Part shown: positions 49,201 through 60,532 of the stretch, in pieces | Layout of the letters: each line of letters starts with the position of its first letter | Numbering within the stretch: position 1 is the first letter of the stretch | Source of the DNA: Isotricha intestinalis | Taxonomy: Eukaryota > Ciliophora > Litostomatea > Vestibuliferida > Isotrichidae | Assembly (NCBI GenBank): GCA_023807065.1 | Contig: JAJJLU010003469.1 | Location: forward strand, 1-64,000 | Direction: 5' to 3' | Length of the DNA stretch: 64,000 nt | The notes under the pieces: generated by a model | Databases searched by the model: none | The model's input: the letters and a program-made list of their open reading frames with translations, nothing else | Told to the model about the DNA's origin: nothing | Position numbers and translations under genes: made by a program

Positions 49201-50912
49201 AAATAAAAAGATTAATAAATAAAGTAGTGAAAATTTTTTTTGCTGCTCACGGAATAAAAGATAAAGAATATGTAAGTCCAGATCCAAGATTTAGTACAAT
49301 AATATCTGTTCAAGACATGGATGATAAAATTAATAGTTCTGAATTACATTCAATTCCTTCTTTAACAGATTCGAATGTAAAAAATAAAAATTCATCAAAT
49401 GAAAATAGTAGTTTAATTTCTAATAATAGTAATAATTCAGAAAAAAATAATAGATTAAATCTTAATGTGAAATCTAAAGAAAAAAAAAAAATTAATAAAA
49501 GCTTTGGTATTGTTGAAGAAGAAAATGATGATGATAATTCTTCAAAAAGTTCAAATTATGAAAATGTTAATTCTGAAATTCCTGTTCCTAAATTAAAAGG
49601 AGATAAAAATAGTAAAAGTAATAAAAATAATTCTAAAAGTTATGAAGAAGAAATTAGTAGTTTAAATAGTGTTCAAACTTTAAAAGTTGAAAATTTTGGA
49701 AAAAAATTTTTTGATTTTTCTGAATGTGGTTCTTTAAGTGATTCTATTTTAAGTTATGAAAAAAATTATTTTTCAACTAATTCACATTCTAATCAAACAC
49801 CTTTTCGTCCTGAAGATATTAATGAAGAAATTTATCCTAATGAAAAAGGAAACATTGTTAATTTATCTGATTTTAAATTTTTAAATATAGATAAGAATAA
49901 TAAAGGTAAAATTATTAATGATCAAAATTATGCAATTTTTAGAATTTCTCAATTAAAATATAATAAGAAAAAAATCGAAAATTCAAATAAAAAAAAAATA
50001 AATATTGAAATTAATCAAGGTGAAAATATTATTTTTTATGATAATAAAAGTTCAAATGAAAATTCAATTAACAATTCTTTAATTATTCAAAATAATAAAT
50101 TAGATATAAAAGAAAATAATCATAAATATTCTAGTGAAAAAAATATTAAATCTAACTTAACTTTAAATAACAAAGATGTTTTAAAAACAATATTAACAAA
50201 TAAAAACTTAAGAATTTTATTAGATGATTATCCAAAAGTAAAAAATGAAAATAATAATTTATCAATAATTTCTACTGAAATATCTTTTACTATAAATTCA
50301 GAATATGAAAATTTAGATTCATTAAGTAATCATAAATTTTCAAAGAGTGTTGAATTAAGAAATAAAATTAAGAAAATTTTAATAGAAGATAACACAATAG
50401 TAACATTAAAATCAAATTTAATGAGCCAAAAGAAAAAATCAGAATCTCCAAATAAAATATCTTTATTAAATTTAGATTCAATACAATCTCATTCATCAAG
50501 AACAAATATAGAAGCAATGGAAAACAAAAAAAAATATAATAAATCAAATAGTATTAAAATAAAACGAAATGAGAATAATAATATAAATAAAAAAGGATTA
50601 TTGCCAAGAAAAAGTTTTGCTTTTGGATTTAAAAATAATAAAAGACCGAATTTATTAAATGTAATAAGTCAAAATATAGAAAAAAATCAAATGAATTTAA
50701 ATAATCCAGATGAATTTTATTCTGAATATTTTAGTAATATTTTAACTAAGAAAGTTCCTCAAATTAATAATTGTAAAAATTCATTTATAAATAATACAAT
50801 TCAAAAAAATAATGTTAATATTTTAAGAAGAAAATCCGCTAATATTAATTCTTTACTGAAAGGAATTTCAGTTGAAAATGTTAGAAGAAAAAGTACAAGA
50901 CCAGGGAATTAA
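46293..50912 (+). CDS. Giant voltage/cyclic-nucleotide-type K+ channel
   Basis: A 1539-residue protein. A 400-residue disordered, basic N-terminus precedes a six-TM core (about 418-680). Its pore is TTVGYGDITPYNQG (637-650), typical of K+-selective Eag/CNBD channels. S4-like basic spacing is visible in LRILKLFKVYS. A C-linker then leads to a cyclic-nucleotide-binding fold (about 750-960). That fold is interrupted by a roughly 150-residue Ser/Arg-rich insert, and its phosphate-binding cassette is altered: HFGDILMFLNKRSPICVKV has RSP rather than RxA. Nucleotide binding may be lost. The C-terminal 550 residues are a disordered Asn/Ser tail. Such very large CNBD K+ channels are typical of ciliates. 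A small fragment of another frame near 48.0-48.2 kb is a shadow. Confidence 0.92.
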   Translation: MSVSSNIVSNTKKGIMMLNKLKESSENYVPKEEKNKKELSFENNDVILETANKNVKQLLTGFLFNLEKDDPEEYKNTLENFKKKIDSGSVTLQDDYFFDKNIKGSNYSNYNPKFFRKTKRKTTLYSELPQKYNLNSSKILENLKGYKNENNISNRSFSNFDYSNEALINKKKKPSLSSSNNNLKLPSKPKKINFNFKSPKNQNFSVSFDKELDEKSIPKSTRTKGFEKTLNPLSIKKSSLYNLFQRPQLFHSNKKEEEEKEFDIKNYKMNKKQLLFKTHTFTSPTNKKNINNKQNGLLRKITSKTQKLSFISLSDHNNSENESEEEMNITNLRGLTKKKVQEINNIRIKLKDNMIGNKLSARLNTVETTKSKDSIDSKMKKYKDKYRVLTRKNYIYDSLSDEEYDDEEENSLVILPDSKLILILDFLIALSVLYDIIYIPYYLSYKKYFCGASVLNYHIIIDLFISVLYVIDLFSNFFIAYYDFEEFLINELNLIALNYLSSYFIFDLIAAIPFKFYFFFHYYECKNLKSNLYNVDIGLYPYMLISLRILKLFKVYSKNTFINYCSNYFSHIQHFSQWGSLYIDIFVFFMGLHFVASLFIFIGINQYPNWITELELQNSTYIHIYIASIYYLIATITTVGYGDITPYNQGERIFGLFLLIVGIIVYSFAVAGISNYIKEIDDKNADYEKKLKILEDIKINHPKLSEDLYDRVSRFLKYKNFNEKKDKNIIIDCLPLGLRNILVYEMYKPIISNFIFFKNFDNTDFIVRVILAFKPIIAMKNDILVKDGDFIEEIIFVKKGRLSLEIPIDLNTKNGISNLLTLRAANDLDKKSSIFSNFMSPRSKRVNSIPRFTLNPIQINRTKSYQVNDIPNLSPRKKRTLEMKIKEKEEEEEREREKNIQYVKILEIRKNEHFGDILMFLNKRSPICVKVKSKKAEFYFLNKTDAIEISTCYPRIWNKINKKSLFNMEQIKRLINKVVKIFFAAHGIKDKEYVSPDPRFSTIISVQDMDDKINSSELHSIPSLTDSNVKNKNSSNENSSLISNNSNNSEKNNRLNLNVKSKEKKKINKSFGIVEEENDDDNSSKSSNYENVNSEIPVPKLKGDKNSKSNKNNSKSYEEEISSLNSVQTLKVENFGKKFFDFSECGSLSDSILSYEKNYFSTNSHSNQTPFRPEDINEEIYPNEKGNIVNLSDFKFLNIDKNNKGKIINDQNYAIFRISQLKYNKKKIENSNKKKINIEINQGENIIFYDNKSSNENSINNSLIIQNNKLDIKENNHKYSSEKNIKSNLTLNNKDVLKTILTNKNLRILLDDYPKVKNENNNLSIISTEISFTINSEYENLDSLSNHKFSKSVELRNKIKKILIEDNTIVTLKSNLMSQKKKSESPNKISLLNLDSIQSHSSRTNIEAMENKKKYNKSNSIKIKRNENNNINKKGLLPRKSFAFGFKNNKRPNLLNVISQNIEKNQMNLNNPDEFYSEYFSNILTKKVPQINNCKNSFINNTIQKNNVNILRRKSANINSLLKGISVENVRRKSTRPGN

Positions 50913-51195
50913 ATTTTATTTTATTTTTTTTTATGGTGCTTTGTATATTTATTGGTTTTTTCATTATTAAGTTTTTTTATTATATTTTATGCGGGATTTA
51001 TTATGAATAATTTATTTATGGCTTTTATTTATGCATATTATTGTTGTTTGGATATTTGTTATATTGTATTGATTAAGTTTAATATAGTATATTTAATATT
51101 TTTATTATTATTAAATTATAAATTCCAATTTTGTAAAAAATAATAGTCGAATATTTAAATTGATTTGAAAAAAAAATTATATTAATTAATGTCAA
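50913..51195. other. Intergenic
   Basis: 283 bp between the channel stop and the HECT pseudogene. A 63-codon frame here is hydrophobic low-complexity translation of A/T-rich DNA; no gene supported. Confidence 0.4.
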
Positions 51196-53481
51196 ATGAA
51201 AATAATTGAAAATAATTTAAATGACGATGAAAAAATGAAAATTGAAATTGAATTAAAAGATAATATTATTTTCTTATATAATCAAATAACAAAAGGTTGT
51301 TTTAGAAATCATTGCTATAATAATTTATGTATTACAAATAAAATAGCTCAACAAATTAATAACAACATTTATATTTTTTAGTTTATCAAAATAAAAATCA
51401 AAAAGAAATTAGGTTAGAAATTATAAAATTATTTGTGATTAAAAAATTTGAAATTTTTAAACGTTTAATAATGAAAATATAATTTCAATTGAAAAATTAT
51501 TATCTGATTTTGAAATAGATAAAAATTATGATTTTTGTGAAGAAATAATTAATTAAAGAAATTACCTAAATTAAATTTTAAATGAAAAAAATTAAATCAA
51601 TTTTTTCAAAGTAAATAAAATAAAATTAATCTTATTTAAAATAATTTAAAAAGTTTTAATACTTATATTACTTATTTTATTAGAAATGTCGATTTTGAAA
51701 AATTAATTCAAATGATATTAAAAATCAAAATTTATTTTATTTTTTATTTTCATTATCTAAAAAAGCTCTTTTTTATATTTTAAATCATCCTTTATTTTAT
51801 TATTCAGAAAAAAATTAATTGAATTTTTCAATATTTTTTGAAAATTTCAGAAAAATTAAAAAATATACTAAATTATGTTTAAAAAATATAATATTAATAA
51901 ATAATGATAATAAAGAAATAAAAAATGAGAATTAAAAAAAATATATATTAATTCATTAGAAGAAATAAAAAATTTTAAAGAAGAATTTAAAAACTCTGTT
52001 TTAAAATCTCAAAAGTTCATAACACAAATGTAAGATTCATTAAACATAATAATTTAAAATGAAGAAGAAGATGAATATATATATAATAAAGAATTATATA
52101 ATTCTCTTAAAAATTTCATTAAATGTTTTAAAACATTATATTTATTAAATGAACAATTAAAATTAATAAATCCCAAAAAATTTCATAATAAAGGAATAAA
52201 TAAGTATTTAAATTATAGAAAAGAATTAAAATTTTTTATTTAATATTAGAAAAAAAATTCAAAATAAAAAACCTTTTTGTTTAATATCATATATCTTTTT
52301 ATTTGATGCATCATCAAAAAATCAAATAATAAAAAGATTTAATGATAAAAAGAAAACAGATGAAATAATAAACTTTATAGAATATTATCAAGTTTTTCTG
52401 AAATTAAATAATAATATAATAAATAACAATTCAATATTTTTATTATTAAACATAAGAAGAAATAATATTATAGAAGATACATTAAATGAAGTTTCAAATC
52501 CAAAAATAAATTTAAGAAAACTTAAAAGAAAATTTATAAATAAGAAGGAGTTGATGAAGGAGTAGTTAGAAAAGAATTTTTTATTTATTAATAAGACAAA
52601 TATTCGATGTTAATTATGGTATGTTTAATTATAATAATAAAACAAGATTTTTTCGGTTTAATTACTTTTCCTTTGAAACTAAAATTAAATTTGAATTAAT
52701 TGGAATTATATTAGGTTTAGCTTAATTTAATAATATAATATTAGATGTTAAATTCCCTTTAGCGATGTATAAAAAATCACAGATATTGAAACTAATTTAG
52801 AAGATTTAAAAGAAATTGATAATGAATTATATAATACTTTTTACATATTTAAAAAATACAAATAAAGAAAATTTAAAAGATATTATTTCAATGAGTTTAA
52901 CAGTAACAATTGATAAATTTGGAGAAAAAATAATAATTCCTTTAAAAGAAAATGGAGAAAATATATATATAGATAATAATAATAAAATAGAATATATAAA
53001 TTTATATTTAAATTGATATTTTAATAATCAATAGAAGAATATTTTAAATATTTCAAAAAAGGATTTTTCCTATTTTGTGATAAAAGAATATCAAAATTAT
53101 TAAATGAAAAAGATTTAGAATTAACAATATGTGGAATTCAAAAATTAGATTTTAATGAATTAGAAAAAGCAGTTAAATACGAAGATGGAAATGATAAAAA
53201 TTCAATAACAATAAAATATTTATGGGAAATATTAAAAGAATATAATGAAGAAGAAAAAAAAAATTTCTATTCTTCATTAAAAGATGTGAGAGAGCTTCTA
53301 TTAATGGTTTAGGAAGTCTAGAATTAACTTTAAGAAGATGGGGACCTGATTCTAATAAATTACCTATTGCACCTACTTGCTTTAATCTTTTACTTATTCC
53401 TGATTATCAAAATACGATAAATTAAAAAATTTATTAAATAATGCTATCAATTATAATAATAAAAGGTTTAGTTTAATTTAG
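51196..53481 (+). pseudogene. Broken UBE3A/E6AP-like HECT E3 ubiquitin ligase
   Basis: The 5' end (51196-51381) encodes an AZUL zinc domain (Cys35, Cys40, Cys45 in KGCFRNHCYNNLC), seen only in UBE3A-type ligases. Scattered fragments in all three frames then follow the HECT domain in order. Readable landmarks are NPKINLRKLKRKF, EGVDEGVVRKEFF, RQIFDVNYGMF, FELIGIILGLA, VKFPLAMYKK, ISMSLTVTIDKFGEKI, YINLYLN, RISKLLNEKDLELTI, WGPDSNKLP and finally APTCFNLLLIPDY, which keeps the catalytic Cys at 53378-53380, and SKYDKLKNLL. Going between them needs at least six frameshifts and one in-frame TAA (after ILGLA, about 52721). The first exon ends in an in-frame TAG. An intact gene is ruled out for the window as it stands. 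A ligase of this kind would transfer ubiquitin from an E2 to substrate lysines. Confidence 0.92.
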
Positions 53482-53555
53482 ATTTTTTTTAAATTTTATA
53501 TATAATTATAATAAATAAAATAAAAAAAGTAATTATTTAATCTTCTTAAAAAAAA

Positions 53556-55943
53556 ATGAATAGTGATATTACAACTAGTATAACTCAAGATTTATCCCAA
53601 TCAAATATTCAAGATTGTAAGCATAGTAAGAATATAATAATATAAAAAAAATAAATAGTGAAAAAAAGATCATCATTCATAATAGAGAAGATAGAAGAAA
53701 AAAAATATAAAAAAATAACTTTTGATACTCAAAAAAGTAAGAGTTCAATATTAAAAAGAAAAAAATCTCGTTCAATAACACATATGACAGATATAAAAAA
53801 AATAAAAAATAATTTAAATCCTCCTTATGAGAAAAAGAAAAAAGAAATATTATTTTCTCTTATTCCTCAAATAAATAAATTAAAAGAAATAAAGAATCAA
53901 TATAATGAATTATTAACTCAAAATTCAAAAGCGAAAAAAATAAGAGAAACAAAAATAATAACATTAAATAAGAACTTTGAAGAAAAAAATTCTCAACAAG
54001 AAATAAAGCCAACGACAATAAGAAAGCAATTTTTACGTTCTAAAACAATAACAACTCCTAATTTAATAAAAAAAAAGTTAAATGCAAAAACTTATGATTC
54101 AGAATCTCAAATTTCAAATAAGAGTTTTAATGAAGAAATGGATCATTTAGATTTAGACGAACACATTTTTAAAGAAATTAATAATGAAAGGGATTTAACT
54201 CCAATGCCTGAAATGAAAGAATGTGATAATCTTTTTGCTGATAAAATTAATCGTTTTTCTAAAATGTTAAGAAGACAAGAATATACTGTTGAGTTAAAAA
54301 AGAAAAATATTTCTAATTTTTTTGGTAAAAGAGTTATTTTAATTCAAAAAACTTGGAGAAGATATTTTCACTTTGTTTACTTAAAAAATATTATTTTTAT
54401 TCAAAAAGTTTTTAGAGGATTTCATATGAGGAAAAATATTAAAGATGAAAAATTAATTGTTATTAGATTTGTTATTAAAGTTAAGTTATTTGGAAGAAAA
54501 AAATACTTTAATTATTTCATTGGACAAATAAAGAAATTAATAAGAGCAATTTTTTTTCAACATTTATTACAAACTAAAGACACTTACGTTCAATGTGATC
54601 TTGATATTCCTTTAATTCCAAATTCCAAATTTCAAAGTTCTTCTTCTTTAAGATTTTTAGATGAAAGAAAAAATAAAAATAAAATAAATAGTAAACCAAG
54701 TAGTAAATTTACTAGTAAAAAAAATAATATTATTATTCATATGAACAGTAAAAATTTTTCCTTTAATGATTTTAATGAAAAAAGTAATAATTCTCAATAT
54801 AGTTTTAGTCAATCATTTGAAAGTGATAACAGTATAATTATTAATTTTGATGATGATGATATTTTAGAAGATAACAAGTTAGAAATTAAAAAGAATAAAA
54901 AATTTAGTGATAAATTAATGATATGTATAAATGATAATTTTAATTTGTTTAAAGAAAATAAAGATAAAAAAATTGATAAGGAAGTTTATATTGAAACTAT
55001 TTTTGAAAAAATGACTAATTTACAGAAAAGTGTAAATACAAAAGGAATTAAAACTTTTCCAAGACCTTATTTAGAAGTAGGAAATAATCTTAAAATATTA
55101 CAAAAAAAATTTATAAGAAAAAATTTATTAGATGAAATTTCAATAAGTAAAGTAAATGATATTAAATATTCTGGTAATACAAGTCAATTAATTATGGATT
55201 TTTCTGATAAAAAAACTCTTTTAAAAAAAATTCAAATAAATAATGAAAAAGTTTTAAGAGAGTTAAATTTTGTTAAAATAAAAAAAAAAAAAATTGATTT
55301 TTCTAAAAAAATAGATATTGATAAAATGATAAGATTTGAAAAAAATTTAGAAGATGATTTAAAAGAGAGAAAACGTTTCTTAAAAAGTAAAAATATAAAA
55401 GCTGAAGAATATAATATTTTAAATACACTTAATTTTAAACATATAATTAGAAAAAAAGTAATAAATAATTATTGGAGTAAATATTCTAAAAATAATTATA
55501 TTAGAATAGTTTATAGAAGATTATTTTATTTACAAAAATCAATGAAAAAATTTTTAAATAGAGTAAAAGTAAAAAAAAAAGAATTAAGAATTACTTTAGA
55601 AACAAAATTAAAATTATTTATAATGTTATTAAAAGAAAGTTTACTTAAATATTTCAAAAGAGAAATAGTAAAAAAAATAATGTTAAAATGCAAAAAAAAA
55701 CATAGACATATTAAGTCTTCAATTTGTGTTGTTAGAAGAGCTTTAAATGAGGAAAATTTTTTTTATGAAAAGATTAAATATGAAAAAAATAAAAAATTAA
55801 AAACTGAAAATTTATTCCTTGACTCTGAAAGTGTTATTCAAAATGATGAAGATATTTTTATTTTTCTTACTAATGATAAATCTGATTCTGAGTTTTTCCA
55901 AAGATATAATTTAACTATAGATGATTTAGATTCTTATCATTAA
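53556..55943 (+). CDS. IQ-motif protein (two exons)
   Basis: The long frame starting after 53658 has no ATG at its start. An upstream ATG at 53556 gives a 61-nt exon ending at 53616. A 42-nt intron (GTAAGCAT...ATAAATAG, 53617-53658) joins it in frame, giving a protein of 781 residues starting MNSDITTSITQDLSQSNIQD. A second in-phase donor 9 nt downstream (GTAAGAAT at 53626) would add three residues. Around residues 240-285 are two or three IQ motifs (VILIQKTWRRYFHF, IFIQKVFRGFHMRK), calmodulin-binding without calcium in many axonemal and myosin-like proteins. The rest is Lys-rich, partly coiled, with no motor or kinase domain. A ciliary or cortical calmodulin scaffold is a reasonable guess. 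Confidence 0.85.
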
Positions 55944-56272
55944 TATGATAAATTATATTTTCAAATTATATATTCTTTGTATTTAATATATTTAATCAGT
56001 TTTTATTTTGTATTATAAACAGGTATTAATATATAATATTAAATTTGTTGCTTATTTTCATATTTTTTTAAGAAGAAAAGGTAATTTATTAATTTATTTT
56101 TTTAAAGAGAATACTTTATTTTTTTTTAATTACATTTATGTTATAATTAAGTTGATATCGTTTAATAATTTTTTTTTGAATTTTTTAAATATTTTCATGA
56201 AAAAATATAATTAATAAAAAATACTCACAATACAATTAATATATATAACACTTATTGTTTTGTTCTTTTCTT
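55944..56272. other. Convergent intergenic, AT-rich
   Basis: 329 bp between the IQ gene and the CAMK-like kinase. A/T-rich low-complexity sequence, no recognisable feature. Confidence 0.4.
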
Positions 56273-59200
56273 TTAATCCAAATATTCATTTTCTAATAAA
56301 TAATAAGTTGCAGTTGCATAATTAATTTCATTTTTTAATAAACAATTAACTAAATATTTACTATCATAGCCAATTAAATTTTCAATATCTTTAACAACAT
56401 TCTCTTTAATATTTAATATATTTTTTTGTTCATAATTAGATTTATTCTTAGGTGAATTTAAATTACTTTTTTTTTCATAATAATCATCATTCAATTCTAT
56501 ATTAGGTGAAATTTGTTTAGAATAAGAATTATTTCCAGATGAAAAATTATTAGAATCATAATCATAATTAATAAGATCAATTGATTTTTGTGTTTTAATA
56601 ACTCCATTATCAAACTCATTATTATTATTTAATTCATACTTTAAATTTGCATGAAATGCTTTTCCTTTAAATTTACAAATATTATTTTCAATCAAAATAA
56701 ATTTATTATTTATATTATCTGAAGTACAAGCAAATGAATTATAAGGAGCTAAAATTAAACTTTTAGTATTTCCAATTTCTTTTTTATCATCTTCTAAAGT
56801 GTCTAAATTTTTATCAGAAAAAATTTCAACTAAATCATCTTTAGTATTATTTAAATAATCAACATTAAATTTATTCAAAAGTAATTTCTCAGCATTAGTA
56901 AATAAATTCATATTAAATCTATTTTTAACATTAACATTACATAACCAAGGATGATTAAGAACTTGAACAACATTTAATCTTTTTTTAGGATCAACTTGAA
57001 GCATTCCTTCAATTAAATTATTAACTTCATAACTAGTAAAATCTAACTTATTAAATTTCCCAGATAAAATATTTTTTTGTAATTCTTTAATATTATCTCC
57101 TTTAAAAGGTTGAACTCCACTTAACATATAATATAAAGTAACACCAGCAGACCAAACATCACATTCAAAGCCTTCATAACCCTAAAGAATAAAATAAAAA
57201 AATATATATTACATTATCTTGAAAAATCTCAGGTGCTATATAAGCAGGAGTTCCACAATGTTCATGCATAATATCTCCTGGAAATATTCTTTTACTTACT
57301 CCGAAATCACATATTTTTATTGTATTTGTTAAATCAATTAATATATTATCTAATTTTATATCTCTGTGAACTATATTTTTTTTATGAATGTAATTTAATC
57401 CTTCCATTAATTGCTTAAATATTATTTTTGATATTTGCTCTGGTAATTTACTTCTTTTTCGAATATAATTTAATAAATCACCACATATGTATTCCATTAT
57501 TATTAATATGTGAGTTTCTGTTTCGAAATAATCTAATATTCTATAAATAAATTTAAAATTTAAATTTTTTTTCAAATTTAAATTTTAAAAAGTTTTATTA
57601 TATAAATTTTATTTTTCTTACTGTGATACAAAAGGTGAACGTAATTTACTTAAAATATCTATTTCATGTTTTATTTTCTTTTTATCATTTTTTTTCTTTA
57701 ATTTTGATTTATTAAAAGATTTAATAGCAACTAATCTTCCTGAACAAATATGAAGAGCTAAATTCACTTTTCCAAAAGCTCCTTTTCCTAATCTTCTTCC
57801 ATATTTATAGAAATTTAATTGTGTTTTTGGGTATTTTTCATATTTATAATGATCTAAAAAAATTATTATTTTTATCTTACATTGTTTTATATAATTTGAT
57901 ATTTTTTCCATTTCTTTTCTATAAAATATATTATCTCTTATTGTACTTTGCATTGATGTTGTTTCTATTATTTCATTTTTTTCTTTTTCTTCTTCTTTTT
58001 TAGGCTTAATTGAATTTTCAATGTTTGTTAAATTTAAATTTGAGTTTTTCTCATTTATTATATTTTTCTTTTTTTCTTCTATATTATTATTATTATCATT
58101 TATTATTAAATAATTATTTAAAAGTTGATGACTATTATTTATATTATTTTTACTATTATTATTATTATTTATGTTATTATTAAATGTTTCATTTAAATTT
58201 TTATTCTTTTTTATTTTTTCTATTAATGCATTGTGTATTGAATTATTTTTTATTAAAGGATTATTTGTCATAATATCTTTTTTACTTAAATTATTTTTTA
58301 AAACTTGTTTACTTACTTTTTCTGAAGGAGATGGATTTGCAGTATAAGGTTTTTTATTATTATTATTATTACTATTATTATTATTATTATTATTATTAAG
58401 AAGAATTTTTGAATTTTTATTTACTCCTATTATAGCATTAGTATTATTGAATTCTTCAATTCTACTATTTGATTTTGAATTATGTTTACTTTGAACTGCT
58501 GTTATACTTTTAATATTATTTTTATGTTTAGTTTTTAATTTAGTTTGTAAATAATCTCTTTCAATATCTTCTTTTTTTTTTATTGATTTATTACTAATAG
58601 AAGAAGTATTTTTTGTAGAATTTGTATTTTTTAAATTTGAAGTAATATATTCAATGTATTTAATGTCATTTGATTTAATGTATTTTTTATTATTAGTATT
58701 ATTTACATTTGAAGATTTTAATAATTTACTATTTGCAAAGTTAACTATATTTTTAGTTAAAGGAATATCAAATAAACCTTTAATATTAAAATTATTTTTA
58801 TTATTATAAATAAGATTTGAACTTGAAGAATTTTTATTTTTTGTTTTCATTAAAGTTTTAACCGAAGAACTTAAAGATTTATTTTTTTGATTTGATATAA
58901 AATAATTTTTTAAATCTCCTGATTTAAAAGTACAGTTTTGATTTTTATTATTTTTATTATTATAATTATTATTATTTTTCCCAGTTTGTAACTTTTCATT
59001 TGAATTTGTTCTTGAATTATTTTTCGTTGGATTTGCAGTATTACTTTTTTTACACATCATTCTATTAGAACATGATTTTTTAATTACATTTTTTTTTTCA
59101 TTACTATTATTTTTCTTTAAAGGAAATTGCTCGTAAAATTTTTTATTAATTATATATTCATATATATAGCCATTAATATCTTTTTTATTTTTATTTTTAC

Positions 59201-59690
59201 TTTTACTTTTAGATTTACTTTTAGATTTACTTTCACTTTTTAATTTATAATTCATTGAATAATTGTCTTGATAATTTGATTTAAGAAAAGAATATTTTTT
59301 ACTTATATTTTTTTCTCCACTTTGTGATAAAGATTCTTTATTTTCTTTATTATTTTTTTTTTCAAATCTAGGACTTATAGTTTTTGAGTTTTTATTTGAA
59401 ATTTTATTTTCATCTTCTTCTAAACTACTAATACTACTTTTTATCATTTTACTATTACTTATATTATTACTATATAAACTTTTACCATTATTTTTTAAAC
59501 TTGTTTCAAAATGAATTTTATTTGAATGATTATTATAAATATTCGAATTTGTAAATTGAAAATTTTGAGAATTTTGATGTTTAAAATATATTTTTTGCAT
59601 TTTTTTTTTGAAAATATAATCTACAGCATTATTTTCTTTAAATAAATCTTTAATTTTTGAAGATTGGAAAATTCCATTTAAATGTGACAT
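56273..59690 (-). CDS. CAMK-like Ser/Thr kinase, three exons, long Asn-rich N-terminus
   Basis: Three exons, 59690-57622, 57540-57213 and 57181-56273. Introns of 81 nt (57621-57541, phase 2) and 31 nt (57212-57182, phase 0) have GT-AG ends and restore one continuous kinase of 1101 residues. Residues 1-615 are an Asn/Ser/Lys-rich disordered region with a poly-Asn run and an SKSKSKSK block. The kinase core has the Gly loop GRRLGKGAFGKVN, VAIKSF, HRDIKLDN, DFGVS and the activation segment CGTPAYIAPEIF followed by GYEGFECDVWSAGVTLYYML. The C-terminus ends in a UBA-like helix (LIGYDSKYLVNCLLKNEINYATATYYLL), recalling SNF1/KIN-type kinases. LKB1- or CAMKL-type function is possible. Confidence 0.9.
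58354..58398 (-). repeat. AAT trinucleotide run coding poly-Asn
   Basis: About 15 TTA/ATT triplets on the plus strand (read as AAT codons on the minus) produce the Asn run NNNNNNNNSNNNNN inside the N-terminal region of the CAMK-like kinase. One interruption encodes Ser. Confidence 0.9.
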
Positions 59691-59781
59691 TTTTGTTTAT
59701 TTAAGAATTTAAATAAATTGAAATAAAAAATAATAATTAATTTTTTAAAAAAAAAAAGAATAATTTTTAAATCTATTAAAC

Positions 59782-60396
59782 TTACTTATTCTTATATTTA
59801 GGAACATGTTTACTAACAGCACAAGGAGGTAATTTTTCAAAATCATCCCAATCATAAGCTTCTTGTTTACAACAACTCCACATTTTTTTTCTATCATGAA
59901 AAACGGGTTGTCCTAAATGATGTTTACAACAACCTTCAGGATTATCATTAGGATCATAAATTTTACTTTGACAACCTGGATTACCACAATAATACTTTCC
60001 TTCAGAATTTTTAATTATTTCTTTAGGCTTTTCACCTTCTAATTTCATTTTTTCTTCATTTTTCTTTTTTTCAGCAGCATTAAAGTCATCAATATTTAAT
60101 ACTTTATTATTTTCATTTTTATCAATTGCTCTTTGGGCATTAGCCACTGTGTCGCTTTTAAAAAATTCCATTTTTCCTTGAGGAATGTCAGTGTGTTTAC
60201 CTACTTTACAAGGAGGAAGTTTTTGGAATTCTTCCCAATCATATGCTACTTGGTTACAACATGTCCATCCTTTCTTTGTATCGTGGAACATTGGCTTTCC
60301 ATCATGATAATGACATGCTCCTTCTATATTATCTTTCTCTTTATATTCCTTTCCACATCCTAAGTGAGTACATTTTTTTACTGTTTCTTCTGACAT
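59782..60396 (-). CDS. Two-CHORD zinc-binding co-chaperone-like protein
   Basis: A 204-residue protein with two CHORD domains. Domain 1 starts CTHLGCGKEYKEKDN and continues CHYHDGKPMFHDTKKGWTCC to PPCKVGKH (about 8-68). Domain 2 starts YYCGNPGCQSKIYDPNDN and runs CKHHLGQPVFHDRKKMWSCC to PPCAVSKH (about 137-200). All expected Cys/His zinc ligands are visible in both. CHORD proteins (RAR1, CHORDC1) bind Hsp90 and, through partner SGT1, client proteins. Animal homologues add a C-terminal CS domain, which is missing here, as in plant RAR1. Codons are less A/T-extreme than those of most neighbours. Confidence 0.95.
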   Translation of the reverse strand: MSEETVKKCTHLGCGKEYKEKDNIEGACHYHDGKPMFHDTKKGWTCCNQVAYDWEEFQKLPPCKVGKHTDIPQGKMEFFKSDTVANAQRAIDKNENNKVLNIDDFNAAEKKKNEEKMKLEGEKPKEIIKNSEGKYYCGNPGCQSKIYDPNDNPEGCCKHHLGQPVFHDRKKMWSCCKQEAYDWDDFEKLPPCAVSKHVPKYKNK

Positions 60397-60532
60397 TTAT
60401 TTTTAAATTTTTTTTTTTTTCTAGAAAATTTTTTTATTTTTTTTTTATACATTTATTTTTATATTTTATATGTTTTTTAATTTTATATTTAATTTTTTTT
60501 AAAGTAATTTATGTTTTTTTTTTAAATAATTA

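Noticed and set aside
50952..51143. 63-codon ORF after the channel gene
   Set aside because: Hydrophobic A/T-driven translation; no homology and no spacing support.
51196..53481. Euplotes-style programmed frameshifting as an explanation for the HECT breaks
   Set aside because: Other genes have no such shifts and TGA is used as stop, unlike Euplotes where it codes Cys; pseudogene or errors are simpler.
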